Part shown: in pieces, positions 33,032-42,451 of the stretch
Layout: every line of letters starts with the position of its first letter
Numbering within the stretch: position 1 is the stretch's first letter
Source of the DNA: SAR116 cluster bacterium AG-426-I14
GTDB lineage: Bacteria; Pseudomonadota; Alphaproteobacteria; Puniceispirillales; Marisalimonadaceae
NCBI GenBank assembly: GCA_003210055.1
Contig: QCNS01000004.1
Coordinates: forward strand, 34,403-98,402
Reading direction: 5' to 3'
DNA length: 64,000 bases
Position numbers and translations under genes: made by a program
Notes under the pieces: generated by a model
The model's database searches: none
Seen by the model: the letters and a program-made list of their open reading frames with translations, nothing else
Told to the model about the DNA's origin: nothing

Positions 33032-33544
33032 TTACGTGAATTTTTTTGGATATATATATTCAGAAACTGAACCATCAATAAAATTATTTTGGTCATAAAA
33101 ATAATTTTTGTAATTAATTTTTATACACCCACAAGTCACAAGATTATTAGGTATTAAGTTTTTATTGAAAGAAGAAATATTATGTAATAATTCATTTAAA
33201 ATAGGATTATGACCTATAACAACACAAGTTTCAATTCCAGAAAAATTCCTTTTCATACTCTCAATAATTTTTTTAATTGAACCTCCATACAATTCATCTT
33301 CTATTTCTAAAAAATTTGATAATTGATTATCTTTGAACCATGAAAAAAAAATTTCTTCAAAAGTTAATTGTGCTCTTTTCGCTGGAGAAACTAGAAACTT
33401 TCCTGGAATATTAATTAGTTTTTTTAATTCATGAGATATTATTTGGCAGTTCTTGTATCCTCTATTATTTAACCCTCTATTAAAATCGGATTCATATGAG
33501 TTCCAATCAGATTTTGCATGCCTCATAATAATAAGCTCTGGCAT
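33032..33544 (-). CDS. SixA-like histidine phosphatase
   Basis: A 170-residue member of the histidine phosphatase superfamily. The phospho-accepting motif is IIMRHAKSDW (RHAKS, residues 8-12) and the second catalytic histidine is in VVIGHNPILNELL. It is the size of the SixA branch, which removes phosphate from phosphohistidine proteins or small molecules. The gene follows thiolase by three bases, but functional linkage is not evident. Convergent with the enoyl-CoA hydratase gene. Confidence 0.87.
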   Translation of the reverse strand: MPELIIMRHAKSDWNSYESDFNRGLNNRGYKNCQIISHELKKLINIPGKFLVSPAKRAQLTFEEIFFSWFKDNQLSNFLEIEDELYGGSIKKIIESMKRNFSGIETCVVIGHNPILNELLHNISSFNKNLIPNNLVTCGCIKINYKNYFYDQNNFIDGSVSEYIYPKKFT

Positions 33545-33547
33545 TTA

Positions 33548-34711
33548 TCAAAATTTTCTCTCTAAAATAGATACATAGTTTGCAACAGCAGAACCGCCCA
33601 TATTGAAAATCCCGGCTAATGTAGCATTATTAATCTGCATTTCATTTGCCTCATTTACTAACTGCATACAAGCCATAACATGTTGAGAAACACCCGTTGC
33701 TCCTACCGGATGTCCTTTGGCTTTTAACCCACCAGAAGGATTAATAGGAAGCTTTCCATCTTTGTATACAACACCCTCTTCAAGAGCTCTAAAACCCTCG
33801 CCTCTTTTAGTTAACCCCATAGCTTCATATTCAATTAATTCAGCTATTGTAAAACAATCATGAGTTTCTACGAAAGAAAGATCATTCAAGGTCAGTTTTG
33901 ACTCATTCAGAGCTTTTTGCCATGAAATACTTGCGCCTTTAAACTCTGTTTTATCCCTTTTACTCATTGGCAATATATCATTTGTTTGAACTCTTGAAAG
34001 AAACCTTATTGCCTGTTGAGCATTTTCAGCAATATCGTCATCAGCAATAATTAATGCAGCAGCTCCATCAGATATCATGGAACAATCACTTCTTTTCAAA
34101 GGTGATACAACTAAAGGATTTTTTTCTGAGATGTTATTACAAAAATCATACCCAAGATCAACTTGCATATGTGCATAGGGATTAACTGAACCATTTTTAT
34201 GATTTTTAGCAGAAATTTTTGAGAGGTATTTAGATTTATCTCCAAATTTTTGAAAATATGCGTCAGTAATTTGAGCAAACACACCTGCAAAGCCACCATT
34301 AATTTTATCTTCCTCTTTTCTATAACTTGCACCAAGTAGAATATCACCAGCCTCACTTGTTGTTCTGTCAGTCATTTTTTCAACACCAACAACTAAATTT
34401 AATTTTGATTTTTTTGCGTCAATGCTATTAATCGCAGTATTTATAGCAGCTGAACCCGTTGCACAAGCATTTTCAACTCTTATAGATGGGACGTATTTTA
34501 AATCCTCACAATTAATAGCCGGCAGCGCACCATGAAAATCTTGTTTTTGAAAACCATTATTAAATGTTCCAACAACTATATTATCAATTTCCTTTGGATC
34601 TATGTCAGCATGTTTAATAGCCTGTGAAACCACATCTGCAATCATATCTTCAGAAGACTGATCATCATTTTTACCAAACTTATTATGTCCCCAACCAATA
34701 ATATTTGTCAT
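33548..34711 (-). CDS. Thiolase family protein (acetyl-CoA acetyltransferase, SCP2-like)
   Basis: A 387-residue thiolase. The nucleophilic cysteine is in VENACATGSAAINTAI (about residue 83), HDCFTIAELIEYEAMG carries the histidine of SCP2-type thiolases, and the C-terminal block is NPSGGLKAKGHPVGATGVSQ. It belongs to the SCP2/thiolase-like branch that acts in lipid or branched-acyl breakdown. Located between an alpha/beta hydrolase and SixA on the minus strand with two- and three-base gaps. It could complete the beta-oxidation set opposite the acyl-CoA dehydrogenase operon. The thiolytic base in the C-terminal CxG motif of classical thiolases is absent, as usual in this subgroup. Confidence 0.88.
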   Translation of the reverse strand: MTNIIGWGHNKFGKNDDQSSEDMIADVVSQAIKHADIDPKEIDNIVVGTFNNGFQKQDFHGALPAINCEDLKYVPSIRVENACATGSAAINTAINSIDAKKSKLNLVVGVEKMTDRTTSEAGDILLGASYRKEEDKINGGFAGVFAQITDAYFQKFGDKSKYLSKISAKNHKNGSVNPYAHMQVDLGYDFCNNISEKNPLVVSPLKRSDCSMISDGAAALIIADDDIAENAQQAIRFLSRVQTNDILPMSKRDKTEFKGASISWQKALNESKLTLNDLSFVETHDCFTIAELIEYEAMGLTKRGEGFRALEEGVVYKDGKLPINPSGGLKAKGHPVGATGVSQHVMACMQLVNEANEMQINNATLAGIFNMGGSAVANYVSILERKF

Positions 34712-34713
34712 TT

Positions 34714-35454
34714 TTAGATATCCTTAATTAATTCATTTGATAATATTTTATAAAAAAGATTTATTGTATCATGAGGATTACTTAACATCGCATCATGACC
34801 CGCATTAAGATCATATACTGACCACCCTAACTCCTCCACCCTTTTTCTATGATATTCTAATATTCTATATTCAGGGTTATTACATTTTAAATAACATAGA
34901 GGTAGATTATTTCCAATTTTATTTTTTAAAGTTAACTTCGATTTGAAAGAACTTAATGGCATTGGTGTTAATTTTGATTTTAAATATTTAGATTGTTTTA
35001 TATCAAAAATACCAAATTTATCAGGACTTGGAGCAGGTATAGAAATTCCATCATCATATAGATTCGATAAATTTATTCTATCTTTAACGATTTGTTTTGG
35101 AAGAGTATCGAATGGAGTTTCGCCATCAAATAAAATTAAACTATCGAAATAAATTAATAATTTAATTTTGCTTTTCATTCGATCGGCAATTCCTGAAATT
35201 ATACTACCTGCAAAACTATGTCCAACGAGCACTATATTTTCTAGATCATGGAAGGTGATATGGTTTTCTACGTCGTGAATAAAAGTATCAATTGTAATTT
35301 TTTTTGAAATTAAGTGTTTTCTCTCACCTAAACCTGTCAATGTAGGACAAGAGACGTCAAAGCCTTTCTCAATAAGCTTTATTCTTAAATCATTCCAAAT
35401 CCATCCCCCATGCCAAGAGCCATGAATCAATAAAAAATGTAATTTATCTGACAT
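34714..35454 (-). CDS. Alpha/beta hydrolase (EstC / hydroxynitrile-lyase-like)
   Basis: A 246-residue single-domain hydrolase: LLIHGSWHGGWIWNDL forms the oxyanion region, the nucleophile elbow is VLVGHSFAGSIISG (GHSFAG) and the catalytic histidine is in NAGHDAML. The layout fits the salicylate-esterase/hydroxynitrile-lyase group of esterases. There is no signal peptide, so it is cytoplasmic. It is first in a three-gene minus-strand operon with thiolase and SixA. The substrate is unknown. Confidence 0.86.
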   Translation of the reverse strand: MSDKLHFLLIHGSWHGGWIWNDLRIKLIEKGFDVSCPTLTGLGERKHLISKKITIDTFIHDVENHITFHDLENIVLVGHSFAGSIISGIADRMKSKIKLLIYFDSLILFDGETPFDTLPKQIVKDRINLSNLYDDGISIPAPSPDKFGIFDIKQSKYLKSKLTPMPLSSFKSKLTLKNKIGNNLPLCYLKCNNPEYRILEYHRKRVEELGWSVYDLNAGHDAMLSNPHDTINLFYKILSNELIKDI

Positions 35455-35520
35455 TTTTTTAATATATGTTCTTTTAAAATCAATTTATATAATTAAATCT
35501 TAAATTATTAGAAAATTGAT

Positions 35521-36219
35521 ATGAGTAAATTAAATATAGCTATATTTGGAAGTTCAGGTGCAATTGGATCTGCCCTTTGTAAAAAATACACAGAACAAGA
35601 TAATGTTGAAAAAGTTTTTTGTTTTTCTAGAAAAAAAACAGAAATTCATAATAAAAAAGCTTTTTGTTTTTCATTAAACTATCTAGATGAAGAAGATTTA
35701 TTAACTACATCAAATAAAATAAATTTTTCATTTGATATTATCTTGATTTCGATTGGGGCACTTTTAAATCCAGAGAAATCAATCAAAGACTTAACCGTTG
35801 AAAAGTTTAATAATATGATTTCTGCCAATACACTTCCAACTTTATTAATTGGAAAATATTTTCTTCCAAAATTAAATAAAAATAGAATCTCTAAATTTGC
35901 ATCTCTATCAGCCAGAGTTGGAAGCATTAGCGATAACTTTTTAGGAGGTTGGTATTCATATAGAGCATCTAAATCTGCTCTAAATATGATTATTAAAAAT
36001 TTTGCAATTGAAATAAATAGAACAAATAAAAATAGTATTATTTTTGGTTTACATCCTGGGACTGTAACTTCAAAACTTTCAGATCCTTTTAAAAATAACA
36101 ATAAAAATTATTTTAGTCCTGAAACATCTGCAAATTATCTCTTTAATGTTATAGAAACAAAAACTAATAATGATAATGGAAAAATTTTTGATTGGAATAA
36201 TCAAGAAATATTACCATAA
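35521..36219 (+). CDS. Short-chain dehydrogenase (CsgA/C-factor-like)
   Basis: A 232-residue SDR with cofactor loop IFGSSGAIGSALCKKY, SLSARVGSISDN and the catalytic pair in YSYRASKSALNM. The compact size and the ISIGALL segment in place of NNAG resemble C-factor-like SDRs. Substrate unknown. It is divergent from the hydrolase gene (66-base gap) and its 3' end overlaps the convergent membrane gene by 19 bases. Confidence 0.87.
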   Translation: MSKLNIAIFGSSGAIGSALCKKYTEQDNVEKVFCFSRKKTEIHNKKAFCFSLNYLDEEDLLTTSNKINFSFDIILISIGALLNPEKSIKDLTVEKFNNMISANTLPTLLIGKYFLPKLNKNRISKFASLSARVGSISDNFLGGWYSYRASKSALNMIIKNFAIEINRTNKNSIIFGLHPGTVTSKLSDPFKNNNKNYFSPETSANYLFNVIETKTNNDNGKIFDWNNQEILP

Positions 36220-37178
36220 CTTTGTTTTGGAATATTATCATTTACTAAATATTTCTTCCAAAATTCTTCAGAGTAATTTGAAAATATTTTTAAAATCAAA
36301 TAAACACATAGAAGTGTTAAAACACACCTTAATAATAAGGTAATAAATATATTTGCTCCCATCAAACTTACTAGCCCAGTGTCTTCTATTACACTGTGTA
36401 ACATTCCAATTAAAGTAATTACGCCAAAAACATCCTTGTATTTTATTTTACCAGATTTAACTTCTTGAATTAAAAGACCTCCGCCAAAGCCTATACCCAA
36501 AGTTACACCAACTACAGCAATTGTTGATGCCCTTTCACCTACACCTATTAAATTAAGAAATGGTTTTAGTGATAATTCTATAAGCCTTTGAATACCAATA
36601 TATTTAAAAATTTCGATTAAGATCACAATCAACACAATTATTATAAATATAATGAAAAGTGTTTTTATTTGATTAATCGCCCAATCTAATAAAATTGGTG
36701 ATGGTTCAGAGAATGGAATTATTATAGTTGCTTGAGAGCTTAATAAATTTGTTGCACTTAAAAATTGATTTAAAATAACACAAAATAAAAATCCTAAAAT
36801 TAACCGCACAAAAATAGTTGCTCTAATTCTAACGCCTGCTCTTCTACATATTAATGATTCTATAGGTAATGAATGAGCAAATAAAATTAATAATCCTAAA
36901 ACACTAGCTTGAGCACTAGTCAATCCATTTTCTAATGGTAAACCTGATAATACTGCAAGACCAGTGTAAGGGCTTGTAAGTATTGTTGTAGTAACAACTA
37001 TACCAATCTCTTCCGGTAACCCTACTAAGAACATCAGAGGTGACAATAAATTATTTAAAACATCTACAAAACCGAACTCTTGTAAAATTTTAACAATAAT
37101 TAAAGTAGGTATCATTATTCTGAAAAGTTCATATGTAATTTCAAAAATATTTTTAACAATATCTTTTAATTTTTTCAT
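36201..37178 (-). CDS. Nucleoside-recognition (gate) domain membrane protein
   Basis: A 325-residue integral membrane protein with eight or more helices and two gate-like halves: MIPTLIIVKILQEFGF, SPYTGLAVLSGL and FAHSLPIESL in the first half, and GIGFGGGLLIQEVKSG and LIGMLHSVIEDTG in the second. This is the nucleoside-recognition/spore-maturation SpmA-B-like family, whose transport substrate is unproven. I chose the ATG at 37178 over a TTG at 37190 because GGAT precedes the ATG and this leaves a clean four-base gap after the MFS stop. It is co-transcribed with the upstream MFS gene. Confidence 0.82.
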   Translation of the reverse strand: MKKLKDIVKNIFEITYELFRIMIPTLIIVKILQEFGFVDVLNNLLSPLMFLVGLPEEIGIVVTTTILTSPYTGLAVLSGLPLENGLTSAQASVLGLLILFAHSLPIESLICRRAGVRIRATIFVRLILGFLFCVILNQFLSATNLLSSQATIIIPFSEPSPILLDWAINQIKTLFIIFIIIVLIVILIEIFKYIGIQRLIELSLKPFLNLIGVGERASTIAVVGVTLGIGFGGGLLIQEVKSGKIKYKDVFGVITLIGMLHSVIEDTGLVSLMGANIFITLLLRCVLTLLCVYLILKIFSNYSEEFWKKYLVNDNIPKQSYGNIS

Positions 37179-37182
37179 ACTT

Positions 37183-38394
37183 TTATCCAATTGATATTAC
37201 TTTTCTATTATGCCAGAAATCAGACTTAAATATAATATATATTACTATAATTAAATTAAATAAATTCCATATAATTCCATTGATAAAGGCAAAATAATAA
37301 GATGCTGTAATATCAAAAATTTCCCCTGACATCCATCCTCCTAGTGACATGCCAACAATAGTTGCACCTATAACAAGCCCAACTCTTAATCCAGCTTCTT
37401 TAATTGGCAAATATTTTCTAATAATTATTGCATAAGCGGGAACAATTCCACCTTGTGATAATCCAAACATAAAAGAAACAACATACAAAGATATTTCAGA
37501 AGAAAATGGTAGGAAAAATGTTAACGATGCCATTTGCAAAAATGAGCCTAACAATAGAGTTAATATAGGTCCAATTCTATCAGAAATCATTCCAAACACA
37601 ATTCTGCTTATCATACCACTATACAGCATAACAGCTAAAATTTCTGTGCCAACTTGAAGCCCAAAACCATTATCAACACATAAAGCTACCATATGTACTT
37701 GTGGCATTGCCATAGCAACACAACAGCATACACCAGCAAGCATTAACAAAATTTGGATTTGATTATTTGAAAGATTTAATTTTATATCTCTATACCTTTG
37801 CTTGATGTCCTGAGATTTGCTTTCATCTACAGAAGGATTTTTTAGTAAAAGTATAAGTGGTATCATGATAAACAAACATATTGATATCCAAAAATGTGTA
37901 GTTTTCCAGTCAATAAATTTTAAAAAATAACCAATTAATAATGGCCATGTTGCTCCTGCCACATAATTAGCACTTGCAACTATAGATAAAGCGAAACCTC
38001 TCTGTTTTTTAAAAAAATTAGATATATCAGCCATAGCTGGACCAAAGAACGTTGCTGAAGCGAAACCCATGATGGTCTGCAATATTATAAGATTCCAAAA
38101 ATAAATTGATTTTGAATAAAAATAATATGAAATTATCAAACTTAAAGAAGCAATTATGATAGGTTTTTTTATTCCATGTTTATCATAAATCTTTCCTATT
38201 ATAACTGTTCCAAGACCAAAACCAAACATTGTTGCGGCATACAAAAAACTTGAGGTGCCTCTGTCTACTTTGAACTCATTTTCAATTTCTGGAATAAAAA
38301 CTACTACAGACCACATACCTACTGTTCCAATCACACCTAACAAAAATAATTGGCATGCTCTCAACCAAGAATGTATAGAGTCATTTTGAATCAT
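37183..38394 (-). CDS. MFS transporter (monocarboxylate/oxalate-formate antiporter-like)
   Basis: A 403-residue carrier with twelve membrane helices. The loop 2-3 motif reads GKIYDKHGIKKPI, and the mirror motif in the second half is GMISDRIGPI. Its N-terminus (LLGVIGTVGMWSVVVFIPEIENEF) and the DISNFFKKQRGFALSIVAS segment resemble the OFA/monocarboxylate-porter group. It may take up an organic acid used by the CaiB CoA-transferase encoded 51 bases upstream and in the same direction (inference). Confidence 0.85.
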   Translation of the reverse strand: MIQNDSIHSWLRACQLFLLGVIGTVGMWSVVVFIPEIENEFKVDRGTSSFLYAATMFGFGLGTVIIGKIYDKHGIKKPIIIASLSLIISYYFYSKSIYFWNLIILQTIMGFASATFFGPAMADISNFFKKQRGFALSIVASANYVAGATWPLLIGYFLKFIDWKTTHFWISICLFIMIPLILLLKNPSVDESKSQDIKQRYRDIKLNLSNNQIQILLMLAGVCCCVAMAMPQVHMVALCVDNGFGLQVGTEILAVMLYSGMISRIVFGMISDRIGPILTLLLGSFLQMASLTFFLPFSSEISLYVVSFMFGLSQGGIVPAYAIIIRKYLPIKEAGLRVGLVIGATIVGMSLGGWMSGEIFDITASYYFAFINGIIWNLFNLIIVIYIIFKSDFWHNRKVISIG

Positions 38395-38445
38395 TTTACT
38401 TTTCCTAAAATTATTTACTCAAAGCATTATTACTATAAGAGAGAT

Positions 38446-39663
38446 TTAGACAATTTTATTAACTTTTAATCTTTTAATATCTTCGATAGTTAATTTTAAA
38501 TGTTCAGTTAAAATCTCATCAGTATGTTCACCTAACAAAGGGGGTGGATATCGATATGTCACTGGTGTCTCAGTCATTTTTATGGGATTAGCTATCAATT
38601 TAAGCGGTTTATTACCCGTCTTAGAATGTTTAACTTCTATAATCATTTCTCTAGAGAGAACATGAGGATCATTAAAAACATCTGATAAATTATTTATTGG
38701 GCCACAACCTATTTTCGCTTTTTCTAATTCTTTTAACCATGTTGCAGAGGTTCTTTTTTTTGTTATTTTATTGAGTGTTTCTGTAACATATTCTCTATTT
38801 GATACCCTTGATGCATTTGTTTTAAACCTATCATCATCAAGAAGTTCTTCTTCATTAGCTACTTTGCAAAATCTTTCGAATGTTGGATCATTTCCAACTG
38901 AAAGAACTATATATCCATCTGCAGTTGGCATAACTTGGTAGGGCACAATATTTGGGTGCTGATTGCCAAGTCTTTGTGGATTATTATCTGTAGAAAGATA
39001 GTTCATTCCTTGATTAGCTAACCATGCGACATGAGTATCAAGCATACCTATATCTATAAATTGTCCTTCATCGTTATCTGCTTGATGTTTTACGGCTGCC
39101 AAAATTCCAACAGCAGCATACATTCCAGCCATCAAATCTCCAATTGGAACACCAACTTTCATTGGCTCGCCATCAGGATCACCTGTTAAACCCATTACAC
39201 CCCCCATGGCTTGTATTAATCCATCATAACCTGGCCTTGAAGCATATGGACCTGTTTGACCAAAACCGGTTATTGAACAAAAAATGAGACGTGGAAAATC
39301 TTCTTTTAAATCTTCATAAGCTAGACCAAATTTCTTTAAGGTCCCTGTCTTAAAATTTTCAACTAAAATGTCACAATCTTTAAGCAACATTTTTACCAAT
39401 TCCTGGCCTTGTTTTTCACTTAAATTAATTGTAATGGATTTTTTATTTCGATTTGCTCCACAGTAGTATGCACTCAAATCTGTTTCTTCTCCATTATCAT
39501 TTTTTAGGAAAGGAGGTGCAAAACCTCTGGTATCGTCGCCTGTCTCTGGTCTTTCAACTTTAATTATTTCAGCCCCTAGATCGCCTAATATCTGGGTGCA
39601 GTAAGGACCTGCCAAAACTCTTGTAAGATCCAAGATTTTTATTCCCTTCAATGGACTTTTCAT
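38446..39663 (-). CDS. CaiB/BaiF family CoA-transferase (class III)
   Basis: A 405-residue formyl-CoA-transferase-type enzyme: GIKILDLTRVLAGPYCTQILGDLGAEIIKVE, GYDGLIQAMGGVMGLTG, and the catalytic aspartate in DIGMLDTHVAWLANQG (about residue 170). Such enzymes move CoA between an acyl-CoA and a free carboxylate (oxalate, carnitine, mesaconate, bile acids). It is the first gene of the minus-strand group containing an MFS carrier and a gate-domain transporter, suggesting import and activation of a carboxylic acid. The donor and acceptor are unknown. Confidence 0.92.
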   Translation of the reverse strand: MKSPLKGIKILDLTRVLAGPYCTQILGDLGAEIIKVERPETGDDTRGFAPPFLKNDNGEETDLSAYYCGANRNKKSITINLSEKQGQELVKMLLKDCDILVENFKTGTLKKFGLAYEDLKEDFPRLIFCSITGFGQTGPYASRPGYDGLIQAMGGVMGLTGDPDGEPMKVGVPIGDLMAGMYAAVGILAAVKHQADNDEGQFIDIGMLDTHVAWLANQGMNYLSTDNNPQRLGNQHPNIVPYQVMPTADGYIVLSVGNDPTFERFCKVANEEELLDDDRFKTNASRVSNREYVTETLNKITKKRTSATWLKELEKAKIGCGPINNLSDVFNDPHVLSREMIIEVKHSKTGNKPLKLIANPIKMTETPVTYRYPPPLLGEHTDEILTEHLKLTIEDIKRLKVNKIV

Positions 39664-39760
39664 TTTGTAACCTTTTACTTGTTTTTAATAAAAAAAATAT
39701 TAGATAGTTCTAGTAGTATCTAAGACATTTCTAAAAGTAAATCAAACAATTGTATTTTCA

Positions 39761-40930
39761 ATGAAAACAAAATTGATAACAAATAGAGAAGATTTAATTC
39801 AAAAATTTGAGTATTTTTGTAAAAAACATCTTCGTAATTATGCCTCAAAAAGAAATTTTGATTTAGGCCCTCCTCACAAAAATGTATCAAATTTATCTCC
39901 ATACATTAAAAGAAGGTTTGTTGATGAAAATGAAATATTAAAAATAAGCACAAAATATTTTAACATTCAAAAAATTGAAAAATTTGTTCAAGAAATTTTT
40001 TGGAGAACTTATTGGAAAGGATGGTTAGAGTCCCATCCTTGGATTTTCAGAGATTACGAGAATGAAAAAAAATATCCAGAAATACCAAAAAGAACTGGCA
40101 TAAAATGTTTTGATCATTGGACTGAGGAATTAGTTGAAACTGGCTATCTGCATAACCATGCAAGAATGTGGTATGCAAGTATTTGGATTTTTACTCTTAA
40201 TAAACCATGGAAATTAGGAGCGAATTTCTTTAAAAAACATCTCTTAGATTGGTGTCCAGCATCTAACACTCTTGGTTGGAGATGGGTGGCAGGGTTACAA
40301 ACTGTGGGAAAATATTATTTGGCTCGAGCAGAAAATATAAATTTTTATACAAATAAAAGATTTAACCCAAAAAACCAATTGAATGAAAATATCCAAACTA
40401 TTGCATCTGAAAGTTTTGATGAAAAAGTTTTAAACCCAGTTCCAGATAAATTTTTAGAAATAAAAAATTTTTACAACCCTGGCGTGGTTTTAACCAATAA
40501 TGACTTAACAATAAATAATGTCTTTGCCGAAAAAAAAATTGATTTTAAGAGCTGTATCTTCACTGATTCTAATAATGAAAACTTTAAAAGTGAACTAGTT
40601 TTAAATTTCGAAAAAAAGTTAACAGAAAATATTTTTAAAACTATTAATGATATAAAATTGATATCAAACTTAAATGAACTAATATCATGGGTAAAAAGAG
40701 AAAAAATTAAAAATTTAATTATTCCATACGAAACTGTAGGAAATAATATTTTAAATAAAAAAAGTTTCCTTTACAAATTAAACGAAGAAAATATAAATTA
40801 TAATTTCTACATCAGAGATTGGGATCGGTTGGCGTATCCTTATGCAACTAAAGGCTTTTTTAATTTCAAGAAAAAAATTCCTGATTTACTTAAATTGAAT
40901 GAAATTGTAGATATAGATAAAGGATTATAA
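39761..40930 (+). CDS. Photolyase-like protein with FAD-binding domain at the N-terminus
   Basis: A 389-residue protein. Residues 1 to about 210 match the photolyase/cryptochrome FAD-binding domain: RNYASKRNFDLG, NLSPYIKRRFVDE, FVQEIFWRTYWKGWLE, HNHARMWYASIWIFTLNKPW, GANFFKKHLLDWCPASNTLGWRWVAGLQ. In normal photolyases an alpha/beta antenna domain precedes this part; here there is no such domain in front, and about 150 residues with an alpha/beta look (KNLIIPYETVGNN, YNFYIRDWDRLAYPYATKGFF) follow it. Whether it repairs DNA or senses light cannot be told. It is co-transcribed with the following metallo-hydrolase gene (one-base gap). Confidence 0.85.
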   Translation: MKTKLITNREDLIQKFEYFCKKHLRNYASKRNFDLGPPHKNVSNLSPYIKRRFVDENEILKISTKYFNIQKIEKFVQEIFWRTYWKGWLESHPWIFRDYENEKKYPEIPKRTGIKCFDHWTEELVETGYLHNHARMWYASIWIFTLNKPWKLGANFFKKHLLDWCPASNTLGWRWVAGLQTVGKYYLARAENINFYTNKRFNPKNQLNENIQTIASESFDEKVLNPVPDKFLEIKNFYNPGVVLTNNDLTINNVFAEKKIDFKSCIFTDSNNENFKSELVLNFEKKLTENIFKTINDIKLISNLNELISWVKREKIKNLIIPYETVGNNILNKKSFLYKLNEENINYNFYIRDWDRLAYPYATKGFFNFKKKIPDLLKLNEIVDIDKGL

Positions 40931-40931
40931 A

Positions 40932-41945
40932 TTGGAAAAACTAAATATTGAAATACCAAATTTTGGCGAACTTAAACAAATTGAAGAAGATTTATATTGG
41001 ACACAATTTGAACTTCCCTTCAGATTAAATCATGTAAATTTATTTTTTTTAGTTACCAATGATGGGTGGTTAATTATTGATAGTGGATTAAAGTCAGACC
41101 ACTCTCATGAAATGTGGAATAATCTGTTGAATGGCCCACTTTGCATGCAAAAAATTTGTGGTTTAATTATTACACATTATCATCCTGATCATATGGGTAT
41201 GGCCGGTTGGCTTCAAAAAAAATTTAACGTGCCAGCTTATACAACAGAAAAGGAATTTTTTACAGCTAATAAATTGCTGTCTATGAGTGAAGAAGAATAT
41301 TCAAAATTGTTTAATCACGTATTTCAAAGAGCTGGAATGCCCCTAGATCAAAAAAATGAAATGCTTAAAGCTACAAGATTATATAAAAATAGAGTTTATG
41401 AGCTTCCTAAATTTGAAATTATAAAAAAAGGTAAGGTTTTTAATTCTAAAAATGGAAAATGGATAGTAAGAACAGATTCAGGTCACTCTCCTGAACATAT
41501 TTCTATGTTTGATGAAAAAAGAAAACTTTATTTGGCGGGTGATTTTTTGCTACCAAGAATTTCACCAAATATATCAGATAATTTTTTTGACCCCAAAGAT
41601 GATAGACTTGGAGGTTACTTAACTTATTTAAATGATATTAAAAAAATTGGTTCAGAAACACTAGTATTTCCTTGTCATGATTGGCCGTTCAAAAAAGGAA
41701 ATGAAAGGGCTGATAATTTGATAAGACATCATGAAAATAGACTTAATATTTTAAAAAATGAAATGGCAGAAAAAAAGATAAACATTATGAATAGTATTGA
41801 CTTAATTTTTGATAGAAAAATTGGAAATGAACAAATGCATTTTGCTATAGGTGAAGCTAGAGCACATTTAATACATCTTGAATCAATTGGTTTCGCAAGA
41901 AGTGAAACAGATTTAAATGAAGTTGTTTGGTATCAGAAAAATTAA
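40932..41945 (+). CDS. Metallo-beta-lactamase-fold hydrolase
   Basis: A 337-residue MBL-fold enzyme. The first metal motif is ITHYHPDHMGMAGW (HxHxDH), the third histidine is in DSGHSPEHISMF, and LAGDFLLPRISPN and PCHDWPF supply the remaining Asp and His ligands, so a complete dinuclear site is present. A helical C-terminal region of about 90 residues follows. Substrate is unknown; relatives include lactonases, thioesterases and glyoxalase II. The start is TTG at 40932, one base after the photolyase-like stop, with AGGA upstream. It ends in a four-base convergent overlap with the DUF1989 remnant. Confidence 0.87.
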   Translation: MEKLNIEIPNFGELKQIEEDLYWTQFELPFRLNHVNLFFLVTNDGWLIIDSGLKSDHSHEMWNNLLNGPLCMQKICGLIITHYHPDHMGMAGWLQKKFNVPAYTTEKEFFTANKLLSMSEEEYSKLFNHVFQRAGMPLDQKNEMLKATRLYKNRVYELPKFEIIKKGKVFNSKNGKWIVRTDSGHSPEHISMFDEKRKLYLAGDFLLPRISPNISDNFFDPKDDRLGGYLTYLNDIKKIGSETLVFPCHDWPFKKGNERADNLIRHHENRLNILKNEMAEKKINIMNSIDLIFDRKIGNEQMHFAIGEARAHLIHLESIGFARSETDLNEVVWYQKN

Positions 41946-42313
41946 TTTTTTGGCGACCAAGACTTTTTAATTTTTAATTTTTGATACCTAATATCATTAG
42001 TTGTTATTTCTATTTCTACACTTTTGGGAGTATTATCATTTTGGCCTTGAATCTTAACTATATCTTGAGGACATGAGGAAAATACAACATGACAATCCAT
42101 TTCTGCTCTCAGGGTTATATAATCTCCAGGTTTAGATACTGTAGGTAAAGTTTTCAAATTAATGTTGTCAGGCTGAACCTCAATGTTCATAAAAATATTA
42201 AATGAAGCTAAAATTGTATTTTGTAAAAAAATATTTTTTTCTTTTAAAGCTTCAATAAGAAGATTTACGTATTCTGAGGATCGATAAATTTCAAAAAAAC
42301 GTAATTCAAACAT
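41942..42313 (-). pseudogene. C-terminal remnant of a DUF1989 (urea amidolyase-associated) protein
   Basis: The 123-residue frame matches only the end of DUF1989 proteins: ASFNIFMNIEVQPDN, then SKPGDYITLRAEMDCHVVFSSCPQD. Full-length members have about 200-280 residues with a long N-terminal half, which is absent here. Upstream in frame there are only seven codons before a stop (42314-42340), and I see no DUF1989-like sequence in the 138-base gap to ureD. It is therefore probably a 5'-truncated gene, though a short expressed version cannot be excluded. DUF1989 proteins accompany urea carboxylase/amidolyase genes, which makes its position next to urease genes notable. Confidence 0.65.
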
Positions 42314-42451
42314 TACAATATAAGATTTATTTTTTTAAATTTTTTCAATCGATATTTGTATTTAAAAAAATTTAAGGTTAAAAAAGATTAAAAATTAATC
42401 ACTGGAAAAATTACTTGTCTAATCTGATTTTAGAGATGGTAAAATATTAAA

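Noticed and set aside
35679..36101. 140-codon open frame antisense to the SDR at 35521
   Set aside because: The frame lies wholly inside a gene with clear SDR motifs on the other strand, has no recognisable domain, and reflects the low stop-codon density of the complementary frame.
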